This document shows, piece after piece, positions 36,821-49,093 of a stretch of 64,000 bases of DNA. The notes below the pieces were generated by a model. It was not told the origin of the DNA. It ran no database searches and was given only the letters and a program-made list of their open reading frames with translations. This DNA comes from Taxawa tesnikishii (nom. ined.) (Eukaryota; Ascomycota; Dothideomycetes; Dothideales): contig JAPDRO010000005.1 in assembly GCA_030247885.1 (NCBI GenBank), positions 496,001 to 560,000 of the forward strand. The letters run 5' to 3'. The first letter of the stretch is position 1. Each line of letters begins with the position of its first letter. The translations under genes and the position numbers were made by a program.

Positions 36821-39615
36821 ATGCCGGCAGGCCGCTTCGCAGGGAAGGCACTGTTGCGACTACCCGGGACTGCCACTGCCATTCCTTCAAAGTCCCATTA
36901 CTCACCACGACTACCACTTCGAGCTCAACCCCGTCGCTCCTCTGCCTACTACCGCCCATACACGTCAAACGAGATGCTCAAACGCGCTGTTGACACGCAC
37001 CACGCTTCCACCTCCCACCAGAAAAAGCCCCTCTCGCACACACTGTTCCCCTCGAGTTCCCCGGATCACCAACCTTTGCCTGCTAGCAATCGCACGCCCA
37101 TGACTGCCTCGAGCAATGGCCTTCGTCCGAACCCTTCTTCATCTATAAATGGATTCCTAAACAGCAAGCCCCGGACCAATCCTTTCGTGAGCGGAGTCAA
37201 GCGCACATCCAGCGGTCTCGCCAAGACACTGAGCAGTCATAGCACATTTGAAGAGGTGGAAAATGCGCCGGTGAAGAGCACTGCACCCCAGGTCACGCGG
37301 TCGGAATATTTCGACGAGGGAGACTTTGACAGCGACATTGACCTGGACATCGAGGACCCTACCACCAAAAGCTCGGTGACTTATCCCATCTTGCCCAAAG
37401 CGCCGGCGTCGCCTGCAAAACCAACATTCTACCCAACGTTGCAGAGACAGCAGATTCAGACATGGAGAACTACGACCCCGGCGGATTCGGGTTACGGTAC
37501 AGCAGAACCTCCAGTTCCGGACAGTAGCGCTCCTTTGCCGTGGTCCTCATCGCCAGCAGAACACTTCCAAGCACATCCGCAGAAAGTCGATCTCAAGCAA
37601 TACACGCACAATGGTGTCCCAACACAGCGGCTACCGGCGAAGAAGATTGGTTCTGGAGCTCCAGAAGCACGCCCGACCAAGCGAAGGACGTTGCCTTGGT
37701 TGGACCAAGAGACTCAGATGCTTCAGAACGGACCGCCGCTGCCGTCAGAGACTGTAGCGAGCGCAAGTTCCAGGGCACATGGAGGAACGCCCAGTTCCGC
37801 ATACCCAACTCCCGCATACACTCCTCTACCAAAAGACAACAAGAGGTCGACATACCCGTGGAACACCACGGCAAGCGCCGTCAAAGAACAACAGAAGCAG
37901 CTCCGCGAGATCAACAAGAAGAAGGTCAAGAATAACGAAGGGACAGAACACCTCGTCCAAAAAGCGAAAACAAATTCGAGGAAGGTCGCGCGGGTGTTCT
38001 TGAGTGAGGAGCAACAGCATGTTCTGGACTTGGTCTCTGAAGGCAAAAGAGTGTCTTCTTCACAGGTTCCGCCGGTACTGGAAAATCCGTCCTTCTTCGC
38101 GAAATAATCTCCACTTTACGACGGAAATATACGCGTGAACCGGACAGGGTTGCTGTTACTGCTTCAACCGGTCTTGCGGCATGCAACATCGGTGGTGTCA
38201 CGCTGCATTCTTTCGCTGGCATCGGCCTTGGCAAAGAAGACGTTCCGGAGCTGGTCAAGAAAATCAAGCGCAACCAAAAGGCGAAGCACAGATGGATGCG
38301 GACAAGGGTCTTGGTCATTGATGAGATATCCATGGTGGATGGAGAATTGTTTGACAAGCTTGAGGCCATTGCAAGACAATTGAGGAACAACGGACGACCG
38401 TTTGGTGGCATCCAACTTGTCATAACCGGAGATTTCTTTCAACTGCCGCCCGTACCGGATTATGGCAAGGTCGCGAAATTCGCCTTTGATGCTGCATCCT
38501 GGAACACGACTATCGACCACACTATCGGTTTGCATCATGTTTTCCGTCAAAAGGATCCAGGTCAGTGAATTTAGTCGAGTGACAATTACAGGTCTAACAA
38601 CGAATTGCAGAATTCGCCAACATGCTCAACGAGATGAGGGAAGGCAGGTTGACTCCCGCTTCTGTAAATGCGTTCCGTGCTCTGGAGCGTCCACTCTCAT
38701 ACGAGAACGACCTGGAAGCCACTGAATTGTAAGTTCCTTCATGATGCTGATCACTGGCCATCCGTCCTGACTTGTTGCCCTAGGTTCCCTACTCGGCAAG
38801 AAGTAGAGAAGGCGAATAGTACTCGCATGGCGATGCTCGTTGGCGAAACGATGGTTTACGAAGCTCGCGACGGCGGCACCATCATTGACAAAGTTCAGCG
38901 TGACAAGCTCCTATCTAACTGCATGGCATCCGAAACAGTGATCCTCAAGAAGGGCGCGCAGGTTATGCTCATCAAGAACATCGACGAGAGCCTCGTCAAC
39001 GGCTCTCTTGGCAGGATCATCGGCTTTATGTCCGAACAGACCTTCGACGCGTACCACGAAAATGAAGAAGACTTCATGGCAACGCAAGGCGGCACCTTGG
39101 CCGACGGCCCAGAAGATAGGAAGAAACAGGCGAAGAACCGCATCATGGACAACCTGCTTGGTAGTACCACGCAGCTTTGGCCCGTTGTGCGCTTCTCGAT
39201 CGCTGACGGCACGACCCGGGATCTCCTCTGCCAGCGCGAAACGTGGAAGGTCGAACTCCCCAATGGCGAAGTGCAGGCCTCGCGTGCACAGATTCCGCTC
39301 ATCCTCGCCTGGGCGCTGAGTATCCACAAAGCGCAAGGTCAGACCTTGGAGCGTGTCAAGGTCGACTTGGGCAAGGTGTTCGAAAAGGGTCAGGCATACG
39401 TTGCATTGAGTAGAGCGGTGAGCATGAAGGGTTTGCAGGTTCTCAGGTTCGATGCCAGGAAGGTCATGGCGCACGACAAGGTCAGGAACTTTTATGCCAA
39501 TCTGTCGAGGGTGGAGCTGTCGGAAAAGGCGACGGAGAAGGAGGGCAAGGGGAAAAAGAAGAAGGGCCTTGATGCTTCCGATTATGAACGGAGGTTCGTC
39601 GGGGGTGAGCTCTAG
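36821..39615 (+). CDS. pif1: Pif1 family 5'-3' DNA helicase
   Basis: Exons 36821-38560, 38611-38728 and 38784-39615; 896 residues from 36821 or 845 from 36974. A long disordered N-terminal half is followed by the helicase core: [12 protein letters not shown], Walker [29 protein letters not shown], the DEISMVD Walker [10 protein letters not shown], then the Pif1-specific part and [10 protein letters not shown] with YVALSRAVS. Pif1 acts at telomeres, G-quadruplexes and in mitochondria. The first start gives an Arg-rich, acid-free leader ([16 protein letters not shown]) like a mitochondrial presequence; the second (MLKRAV) would give a nuclear form. The A run 38045-38048 needs one more A to read [16 protein letters not shown]; otherwise the protein stops before the helicase core. 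Probably a sequence error. Confidence 0.93.
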
Positions 39616-40123
39616 ACACGGATGAGGATGCATGGTCTGGTATGATATCTGCTTTGTTCGGGACGGCTTGAAGACTCGTGGGCTTGCTTGCTGAATGGGG
39701 TTGCACATACGCGGCGCTACACACTTTCTTTGCTATACCCTGTTTTGTTTTGCTGGTATACCTTTCGTACAACCATTGCGCACCCATTCCACTCTATTCT
39801 TCGTACCCCTTCTCAACTTAGCATTGAACAGGGGGTACCTCTGTCCGGCTTCGGATGCAACTGATTCCGAGATGTCGACACTACTCTCCCCGCAACAGTC
39901 CAGACCCTTGGCTGCTTGGGGAAAGTGTGGGGATACGCAAAAGAGGGGACGGTGATCGGTGATTGATCTGCTGCAGGGTCGGGAGGAGGGTAGCTATTTG
40001 GGTTGACGCTAGCTCTACCACACGTCTGGGGGGAGGAAATGATGCACAACGCATAGGCAGGTCAGAGCGAGACCGTTTTCAGATTGAGGTGTGTACTGAT
40101 GCTCTTCAACTTCAACCACGCTA
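39616..40123. other. Intergenic between convergent genes
   Basis: No coding signal was recognised between pif1 and the P450 gene. Confidence 0.5.
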
Positions 40124-42007
40124 CTATTCACATTCCACAACCACGCCCTTAGCATCGACTCTTCTGTCCCCTAACCAATACCCTTCCCTCTCCGCCTCCT
40201 CCCACTCCCTCCTCAGTACCGCCTCCTTCTTCGCGTTCCGCACCGCAAACCGCACCTTGAACGGCTTCGGCAACGTGTTCCCGCCGTCCTCGTACGCCGC
40301 ATCCGACACGTCGACCTCCTCTTCCCTCCCGTCATCCCCGAGTGGCGGCAGGATCTCAAAGGCCCACAGGATCTTGGAAAGCGTGATGTAGAGGCTGTTC
40401 TCGGCGAGGTGCATGCCGGGACAGATGCGCCGGCCGGCGCCGAAGTCGAAGTGGTCGCGTGCGTAGGGGTCCGGGTGCGCGGCATAGAAGCCTGCTTTTT
40501 GCGGGTGGCCGAGGAAGCGTGAGGGGTCGAATGCGTCGGGGTTGGCGTAGTGCGAGGGATCGTAGTGGATGGCGTATTGGTGGATGCTGATGACGGTGCC
40601 TGTGTATCGTAAGTTTTTCGCTGCCGATAGGCCTGCCGCGGCAAACGCGTCAAGAGAGGTGCGGTAGGTAGTCCGACAACGAACCTTTGGGGATGAAGTA
40701 GTCTTTATAGATGACGTCTCCAGTACTGTAGTGTGGAGTTCCGATGTTCGTCACGGGTCTGATACGCAAGACCTCTTTAATCATGGCGCGGACGAACGGT
40801 AGATTTGGCTCGTCGTCCCAGGTCGGAGACCGTGAGTCGCCAACAACCTTGGAGATCTCTTCGTTCGCTCGAGCTTGCACAGAGGGATTGGCAGCGAGAT
40901 ACTTGATGCAGCTGTTGAGTGAAGAACTGGTCGTCTCTGATCCCGCCTCTATCATTGCTGGTTCGCTTGTCAGTGCTACTCTGGATCAGGCTTGTCGATG
41001 CCAACATACACCCGGCCAAAAACGCGCCCTGCAGATCGCTGATGCCCTGAGTCTTGTAGTCCGTCTCGATGAACTGCTTCACAAAGCAATCCGGCGCCCT
41101 CTTCTCCGCAATCTGCTTGTTCAGATCTGTCCAATACTTCATCCAGATCTTGGTCTGGCGATCCTGATACTTCAGCGCTCTTTTTCGCCACCACTGCATC
41201 CAGACCGGGATTTTGGCCAGGGGTGGGATCATATCGGCCAGGAATGCGCCCGGCGCGGCGCTTTCGCTGAATTCTTGCATGAGACCGTATACCTCTCGGA
41301 CATCCTCACAGTCCCATTCAGGCACCCTTCGGCCGTAGGTGGATGTCATCATCACTGATGTTGAGTACCTGGTAGAAGTTAGGGATTGGTGCTTCTGATG
41401 GAGCAGTGTGCAGTTCTTTGGTACGTGCCTCCGCACCGCAGTGTAGAAACTCTTTTGGTCTCCATTTCGTGCATACAGGTCATGTACCAGTTGCTTCGCT
41501 TCGAATTCTTGACTGGGCTTAAAACCCTCCGATGCCCTTGGAGTAAGTAGCTTGTTGTGTACAATAGCCCTCAGCTTGCGCCATGTTGGTGTGTATCCCA
41601 TGAGCAAGAAACGCATTCCTCCGGATACCAGATCTTGTAGCACGGGCGCGGGATAACGCCCGGATGTAACGGCGGATTGCTTGTCGAGGATTTCTTTTAC
41701 GGCTTGGGGACTGTTGACAAACACCCAGCTATGAGGATGAGCATCATGAGTGTATCATAGCAGCGTGGACATAGACCCACTTCTCCCATCCTATCTTTAT
41801 TTGGAACAGTTCACCATACTCTCGAGCAAGCTGTTGCAGGTGCCGTTGAGGCTGAGCCTCGAGCTGGTGGGTATTGCCAACGACTGGAAGACCTTTGGGG
41901 CCGGGAACACTCCGGAGTCCTTTGGGTATCTTGACATCCTTCCTTGATTGAAGCACGACATATGTTGCTGCCAGCCCAACGAGGGCAAGTAACAAAAATG
42001 CTAGCAT
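40124..42007 (-). CDS. Cytochrome P450 (microsomal, class E group I)
   Basis: Exons 42007-41781, 41728-41429, 41368-41010, 40957-40685 and 40599-40124 give exactly 545 codons (544 residues), no frame break. An N-terminal membrane anchor (LAFLLLALVGLAATYVVL) precedes the Pro-rich hinge VPGPKGLPVVGN. The I-helix is EAGSETTSSS (about residue 300), the K-helix ExxR is EVLR (about 360), and the heme loop is FDFGAGRRICPG with the Cys ligand at about 445. The style is that of fungal secondary-metabolism and detoxification P450s; no CYP family is assigned. Intron 2 (41369-41428) has a GC donor (GCACGT), is 60 nt long, has no in-frame stop and a strong CCTAAC branch site, so retention would insert 20 residues. 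It is divergent from an SDR gene 344 bp away. Confidence 0.93.
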
Positions 42008-42351
42008 GTTGCTAGGGGTGTGTCAGCAAAAACCGTCCGTTCAGTGGCCTGGCAGCAACAACGAGGGTGTGTACTCAGATAAAGCGTTCGCACTTGATCT
42101 GTACCCCAACCGCTGCGTTACGTCCCCAAGATAGAGTGATGCCAAGCACCTGCTGGTGTGTTCCTGCATGCGGGGTTGAGAAGCGTGCGGGGTGACCCGA
42201 CACTGCTTCCCCAATCGACACTTGCATAGCGTCCATAACCAGGGTTATGGGTGAGCGTGAGACGGAGCGAATTGATTCTGAGAGTACCTGAACCATCTTG
42301 TGCAAACCACAGCTTGTCCTTGAGTTCACTAAGCCACAAGTCCAAAAGATC
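42008..42351. promoter_or_regulatory. Shared promoter of the P450/SDR pair
   Basis: 344 bases separate the two divergent start codons, so both genes probably share control elements. No particular operator could be assigned by eye. Confidence 0.6.
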
Positions 42352-43474
42352 ATGACTACCTACACTCTGGATGAGCCTGAACTGGGAAAACTGAAAGACA
42401 AAGTTATCTTAATTACTGGATGCGCTACTGGCATTGGACGTGCAGCAGCAGTGATAGCACACAGTAGGTGCTTCGAACGACGACTAGTGGGCAACACTAA
42501 AACGCCGTGCAGAACATGGAGCCAAACTCGCACTCGCGGACTGGAACGAGGAGAAGTTGAGGGAACTGGCGGAGGAACTTGGATCAAACGAGTGAGAACC
42601 ACATGAGAAGAGGTTGACAACATCTCATAGAGAACCTAGAACAGTAATCTGGAGGAAAACGGACGTTTCCGTCTTTGACGATGTCCTGGAAATCTTTCAG
42701 GCTGCCTGGAAAAGGTTCGGTATCATTCATGCAGTGCTATCCAACGCCGGCGTCGTTCGGGAGGACATGTTCAAAGACGAGATCGATCCTTCAACAGGAA
42801 AGCTCATGCCACCTGATATGAAATCGCTTGATGTCAACCTTGGAGGACAGCTGTACTGTGCGAAGTGTGCTGTACATTACTTTGCGAAGTGGCCGAACAC
42901 GCAGTGCCAGGCAAGTTGAGAATGACCAGGAATTCTGTCGCCCGCTAATGACTGCAGATTGTGATGACTTCTTCGGCAGCCGCTTTCTTTGACACTCCGC
43001 CTAACCACCTATATTGTGCTGCCAAAGCTGGAATCCTTGGGTTTATGCGTTCCGTGAGGACCCAATTAATCAAGAAGAACATTACCACCAATATTGTATG
43101 CCCCTGGATGACAAGTGAGTAGCTTCTTGGTGTTGCATCGGCGAAATCATGCAAGCAGGACGCCGTCACCGGCGTGAAACTACGAATACTTCGAGTAACG
43201 GCACGAGACTGATCCGCCTTGTATTGCAGAAACCCCAATGCTCCCACAGTGGCTTGTCGATATGTGGAAAGGACTCCCGGAGAATGAGCCATGGGGTGTA
43301 GCAAACGCTCTGCTTCTTCCAGTTGTACGTCCAGACATGAACGGGAAGTCTCTTTTTGTAGGAGGTCACCAGATTGTCGATTTGGAAGAGAAGCTGCATG
43401 AAACGCAGCCGTTGTGGATGGGCGAGCAATTGAGCGCTGACTTTGATGAAGGACAAAGGAGGCTAATATCGTGA
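42352..43474 (+). CDS. Short-chain dehydrogenase (15-PGDH-like classical SDR)
   Basis: Exons 42352-42463, 42513-42591, 42631-42910, 42958-43114 and 43230-43474 give exactly 291 codons (290 residues). Cofactor loop TGCATGIG, an acidic residue after the second strand (ALADWNEEK) that favours NAD, SNAG in AVLSNAGVV, catalytic Ser in VMTSSAAAF and YCAAK (Tyr about 176). The PWMT motif follows, typical of 15-hydroxyprostaglandin-dehydrogenase-like fungal SDRs. Intron 3 (42911-42957) starts with GC in the ideal context CAG|GCAAGT. The gene is divergent from a P450 and could oxidise the alcohol that the P450 makes, which is inference. Confidence 0.92.
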
Positions 43475-46013
43475 TCATGGTGAAGATCCATTCCAGAGGC
43501 AGGCAGGTAGTAGTTAGAGATCAATGACAGCTTGTGACATCCTCCCGAATTGTACAGAGATCTGGCGTGCCGCTTGCCGTATGCTCCTGATCTGATTGCA
43601 GATAATTCCGGTAACTGCGCTTTGTTGTCCTGGAGTAGCATGACATCTCCACCCAGAGTCTGTATCTTTCCGCGCAGCGTGTCTCTACACATAGGTCTTA
43701 TATCCGCCTGTGATCATTAAAGAAGACGAGTATTAGCGACGATGGCAAGTCTGCCCTTATAAGGATTAGTAGGTTTCGCGTTACTTAACTCCACTACCAA
43801 GAACAGCCGATCGCTGTGGGTAAGGAAGCCGAGGGATGGTGCATACCTATGTTCGTAGTCCAACTTTTCCCCATCCACCAGACACTGCTTCCGAAACACG
43901 AGGATGAGCGAAATGTCCATGCGAACTCCAGATCAACCTGGCTCGTGATGGCCCCGCCAGGCCGCAAGCAGAGACGCTGCAGGAGCTACCGTACAATGGA
44001 CGAGTAAGGCCGGCAAGGCTCCGTCATGATCTGGGGAGTATATGCAAAATAATGATTGAAGGATACGTCTGACCAGATGTGATGCGAATGCGAGCAGTTT
44101 CTGATTCTCCCGCATGGGGAGGTGTCCACACAGTTGAACAGTCCTGGTTCTCTTCCTGGACACTTCCTACCCACAATGGAGCCGCACGAGAGTTCACTCC
44201 CATCGCGGGGGTGATACCAGCCATCTCCCCTGTTCCGTAGCATCATGCCTCCTCGTTGGCGGTGCAGATCGATAGTTTGACGCGCAGCCAGCCGCTGCGC
44301 TGGTCCCTGTGAGACTCTATTCTCACGTGCCGTAGTAATCCAGTATACACAATGCGCATGTTCCTGTTCCCTGCTGTATCCATTATCCTTCCAGATGGCA
44401 CAAGAACCTCCGCAATAGATCAACATATCGCGAAAAGGAACATCTGGAGGCATATCAGGAGAGATGCGGAGGACGCGGGTGGCTCATTATCGTTCTGCAG
44501 GCGCAGGGAAGAAGGATCGAAGACGGAAGCTCGCGCTCCACCCCAACCGACGTCGAATGAGCCCTGGTATGAGGTTGCTTTGACGTTGTGGGTACCGCCA
44601 GAAGTGTGTTACACGATTATCTCCGAGTCAGCCGGGAGACCGTATTTCTGGCCGCGATTCTACCGCCCAAATCGTCAGCCAAGCTGTATCGAGATTTTGG
44701 AAAAGTTTGACTGCTTCCGGTTTGATCCTCATCGTTGACCTGTTGTCGTCTCTGAGACACTGGGTCCAGGAAGCGAATATCGGGCGACGTGTCGGGACAT
44801 CCTCGCATATCAGAGGAGATCCGAGATACGACCTCAGTCGGTGCATCCAATATCGGTCCTTCGGCGGACCTGGCAAGATTGCAACTCCACACCTCTTGGA
44901 GACTGCGACGGACCATACTCGGTGCTATCTGCCATTGTGCTTCCGGTAAGTTATCCGCTCGGGGCGAAAGAGGGGAAGGATGGGCGAGAAGAGCTGGATA
45001 GTTGCACGCTTTGCTGACCGTACCGGACTTCACTCAGCAAAAAGGCTACGAGCTACAGGGCACGGCAGGTAAGCCGAAAGACGCGCGCCACGATCACCGT
45101 TGAAGCGGATACGTCCGTCCGCGAACCGCTGCAGGCATCGGCCCGACAAAGCTTAAATATGGCACTATATGCGGCTACAGCACGTCTCAAGCCTTTTCTA
45201 CATGACTTCTGTTCGTACGGACGGTACGGAAGGTATAGCGGACTATGTCGTGTATTCTGCTCATACCTCTTACCGCCCGGCTCCCGGCACGCTTCAACGT
45301 CTGCTGACAAGCGGGATCTCAAACGTTCAAACTTTTGAGTCAGCTAAATGTGGCAGACGTCATCTATCGTACTGCTGCTCGGCTGCGAAACTATGCCACT
45401 ACTATAGCTCGGATGTCTGCATTCTCTCAAGGATCGTTAGACCACACTCAGAAAGGTAAGTACGGCGTGATAAACATCTCTAATCTGACCGAAAGAAGCG
45501 CAGTCCGTCGCCGGCTTAGCTTTCACGGGACTGTCAGCCCAGGACGGGGAACTGGCTTTCCCTCTGCCAAGGGTCAAGGTAGTTATACCGAACCGTTACA
45601 TGGCTAACCGGCGACGCTGTCGTCAAAACCGGGTCCACATTTCCGCTACCAGCAGACCCATATATATCAAGGCAGCCAGAAGATGTCCTAGAATCAAACC
45701 AACAGACCCGCAACTGTCGCGTGCACCCAGCTCGAGCAATCTGCACCAGCCTCATCTCTACCCACGTTCCAACGCCTCCACTGTATTCCTGAAGGCACTC
45801 GTGCAACGCAGTTCATACCGGGTGTATCCACGGGAACTCCAGACCCAGATCTGTCATCACACGCTCCACACCTTTGACCTTCAAAAGAAAGCCTTCTTTC
45901 CTCTTTCTTACCCTTCACTTCCTCCGTTCCTTTTACGCCATACGCCTTCCCTTTCTTTCTTTCTTTCTTTCTTCCTTCCTTCCTTCCTTCCTTCCTCCAA
46001 ATTCAGCGCCATC
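43475..46013. other. 2.5-kb intergenic region; pyrimidine tetranucleotide repeat at the right end
   Basis: No supported gene; the open frames of 60-155 codons on both strands carry no recognisable motifs. The tract 45949-45997 is (CTTT)n followed by (CCTT)n, directly in the leader of the hexose transporter gene. A TATA-like element (ATATAT) lies at about 45660. Confidence 0.55.
45949..45997. repeat. Tetranucleotide microsatellite, (CTTT)n(CCTT)n
   Basis: Pyrimidine tract in the 5' leader of the hexose transporter gene, ending about 17 bases before its ATG. Such CT tracts are frequent just upstream of highly expressed fungal genes. Confidence 0.85.
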
Positions 46014-47722
46014 ATGGGGTTCTTCAGCAAGGGAACGGAGAATGAGGCTGCCAACGCCGCAACGGTCGAGAAGACCCCAGGCAATGGCGAACTCCCCGAT
46101 CAACAGGAATCTCGAGTTACCTTCCTGGCATGCTTTCTTGGCCTTGTCGCCTCAATCGGCGGTTTCATGTTCGGTTATGTGTCTGGTCAAATTTCTGGTG
46201 AGACCAAGTTGAAGCATCTACTGCGTGTCCAATGCTAATATCCAATCCAGGTTTCTTCGCTATGGATGACTTCGCCCGTCGCTTCGGTGAGCTCCAGTCC
46301 GATGGCACCTACGGTTTCAGTGCCGTCAGACAGGGCACCATCACCTCCCTGCTGTGTGCCGGTGCTCTCATTGGCTCTTTGATCGCTGGAAAACTCGCTG
46401 ACTACAGCGGACGCCGTCTCGCCATCTCGATGTCCGCTTTCTTCTGCTGTATTGGAACCATCGTCGAAATCTCGTCTCAGCACTCCTGGGCGCAATTCGC
46501 CGTGGGTCGTCTAGTCAACGGTGTCGGCATCGGTTCCCTCTCCGTCGTCGTGCCGATGTACCAGTCCGAGTCCGCACCGAAGGTCATCCGCGGTGTCCTC
46601 GTCGCATGCTACCAGCTCTTCATCACTCTCGGTATCTGGACAGCCGAGATGATCAACTACGGAACCGAGACGATGGCAAGCAGCGCCAGCTGGAGAATCC
46701 CAAACGGTATCTCTTTCGCATGGGCCCTCACCCTCGGTGCCGGTATCCTCTTCCTGCCAGAATCGCCTCGTTATGCCTACCGTATGGGACGTGAAGACGA
46801 AGCCCGTGGCGTTATCGCTCGACTTGCCGGTATCCACCCTCACCACCATGAAGTCCACTCCCAGATCAACGACATTCGCGTCAAACTTGAGGAAGAGAAG
46901 GCTGGCAAGGATACTAAGTGGTATGAGATCTTCACCGGCCCTCGTATGGCTTACCGTACCATTCTCGGTATGGTTCTGCAGGCCGGCCAGCAGCTCACAG
47001 GTGCCAACTTTATCTTCTACTACGGAACCACCGTTTTCAAGGCGACCGGTCTCTCCAACTCGTACGTCACCCAGATCATCCTTGGATCCGTCAACGTTGG
47101 CTGCACATTCGGTGGCCTCTACGTTGTTGCCAAGTGTGGCAGGAGGAAGGCTCTGATGGCTGGTGCTGCCTGGTCCTTCATCTGTTTCATGATCTACGCA
47201 TTCGTCGGTCACTTTATGCTTGATCAGGCTCACCCAGAGAGGACACCCACCGCCGGCAACATCCTCATCGTCTTCTCTTGCCTCTTCATCGTCGGCTTCG
47301 CCACAACCTGGGGTCCTATCGTCTGGGCCATTGTTGCCGAGCTCTACCCGGCCCGCTACCGTGCCCCTTGCATGGCCCTTGCCACCGCAAGCAACTGGCT
47401 CTGGAACTTCCTCATCTCCTTCTTCACGCAGTTCATCACCGGCGCCATCGACTACCTCTACGGTCTCGTTTTCGGTGGCTGCTGTTTTGCGCTCTTCTGG
47501 ATCGTCTACTTCTTCGTCATCGAATCGAAAGACCGCTCGCTCGAGGAGATCGACACTATGTATGTCATGCATGTCAACCCAATCACATCCGCGAAATGGG
47601 ACGGTTCCAAGTTGCCTGAGGATGCCTGGTCTTCTGGTGTTGTCACACCGAACCGCGACGAGGAGTCCGGCAACGCTACCCCCGTTGAGCGCGTTCCCAC
47701 TAAGACCATCCCAGACAACTAG
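46014..47722 (+). CDS. MFS hexose transporter (sugar porter family)
   Basis: Exons 46014-46197 and 46251-47722, 552 codons (551 residues), no break. Sugar-porter signatures in order: GGFMFGYVSGQIS (TM1), GKLADYSGRRLAI (loop 2-3), VGRLVNGVGIGSLSVVVPMYQSE, LPESPRYAYRMGREDEA, QQLTGANFIFYYGTT (TM7, QLTG-type substrate motif), CGRRKALM, TTWGPIVWAIVAELYPARYR and the closing VIESKDRSLEEIDTMY. This is the pattern of fungal high-affinity glucose/monosaccharide transporters at the plasma membrane. The 53-nt intron falls in TM1, a common position in this family. Codon use is strongly biased to C-ending codons, suggesting high expression. Confidence 0.95.
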
Positions 47723-48427
47723 ACAAAACCAGCTGCTTTGGCCGGAGAACAAGAACACTTTTTCCTTTCACACGAGATAATATATTGCATGATCTGGTGT
47801 TAGGCGCAGGTGTTAGGGCATAGGGAACAAGGATGGCGGATTTTTGTTTCCTTGTACATGTGTAGTTGACAAACGAGCATCCTATCGAACCAGACATGTG
47901 CTTCTCATCGCCTCTCACGTATGCATGTGCCTTGGCCCACCAAATACGGGCGAAACCAGTCTCACACTACCACCGTTGCACAACCCTCTGTCATGCTAGC
48001 TGGACTGCCGACCTCTCCAGACCCTAAACACAACCTGAATCTCGGGACTGTCTGTTCGAAGCTGGTGGGCACAGAAAGCGCTCGGCTTGGAGGTACACAG
48101 CTGAGTTCATCTCCGGCGACCGGTATGAGACATGCATGAGATGATTGCTTTTCTTGTCCGTCGCGCCGCATCCACCTTCACCAACCTCTTATCGATCTGA
48201 CGTTGACCTGTGATTGATCTCTATCAAGCTTTTGCTTGCCTTTCCGTTTGCCCAAATCTTGGAACCGAATGGAATGGGTCAACTGTGTGTGTATACGATT
48301 GATAGGGCTAGAACTCCATTCGCCGCCGCTTGATGATCATGCACATCAGCCCATTCATCCCGAATCCGTTTCGCTACGCCCAGTAATCCCTGATGGCCTG
48401 AGCAGTGGACTCAAGTTCTCCGAAGGA
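47723..48427. other. Intergenic between convergent genes
   Basis: No coding signal was recognised. Confidence 0.5.
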
Positions 48428-49093
48428 TTAAGCCTCCGGGTTGAAGGCGTCTTCCTCCTGCTCGTTCTTGATGTGAGCCTGGACCTGATCGTCATCATCA
48501 TCCTCCGTACCGGTAGCCTCGGGCTGAGTCTTGCGGCTGCCCTTGCCCTTGGCGGGCTTCTTGCTGGGAGTCTCTTCGGTGTCGTCGTCCGCGGGCGTTT
48601 CAGCTGGGTGATGTCAGTCACGATGCGGTTTGGAGGACCGGACCTGGGTAAAGGCGAAGAAAGCTCATCGGAATATGCTTTGGTTGCTAGGAGCCATGCA
48701 GGGCTGGAAGCAAGAGAGATGGGAAAAGTATGTATCGTGTGGATACAGATTACTTTTCTTACGCTTGCCGGAAGTCGCGGTCTTCTTGCCGCTGGCAGGA
48801 GTAGCGGGAGCTTGGGTACCGCCTCCATTGACGCTGGCTCCCATCAGCTTCTTCTTTGCGATGGCCCACTTGTCGCGGGCGACCTTGGTGGTGTTGTAGT
48901 TGGCATCGCTGGCAACGCCCTCCCAGTTGGTCTGAGCGAACATGACAGGTTAGCTAAGTGAAGAGCACATAGAAGGAGGAGAGATTGGTGGGAGGCTGCA
49001 TGTGTGCAATTGGTTGACTACCTGGATTTCGGAGTTCTTCACGACAGCGACGAGGAGCTGAATCTCGCGGGCGCTGAGATCACCGACAGACAT
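48428..49093 (-). CDS. Small Myb/SANT-like conserved fungal protein
   Basis: Exons 49093-49022, 48931-48763 and 48603-48428 give 139 codons (138 residues), no break. The first 50 residues form a short helical module, LSAREIQLLVAVVKNSEIQ then TNWEGVASDANYNTTKVARDKW, which looks like the minimal Myb-like domain of many small fungal proteins. A Lys/Gly/Thr-rich tail (GKKTATSGKRK, PSKKPAKGKGSRK) and an acidic end follow. Likely nuclear and DNA- or chromatin-bound; exact role unknown. The introns are 90 and 159 nt, longer than the local norm. Confidence 0.8.

Noticed and set aside
46511-47758. 415-codon open frame antisense to the hexose transporter
   Set aside because: Mirror of a C-ending, strongly biased gene; acidic, no domain, no splice logic.
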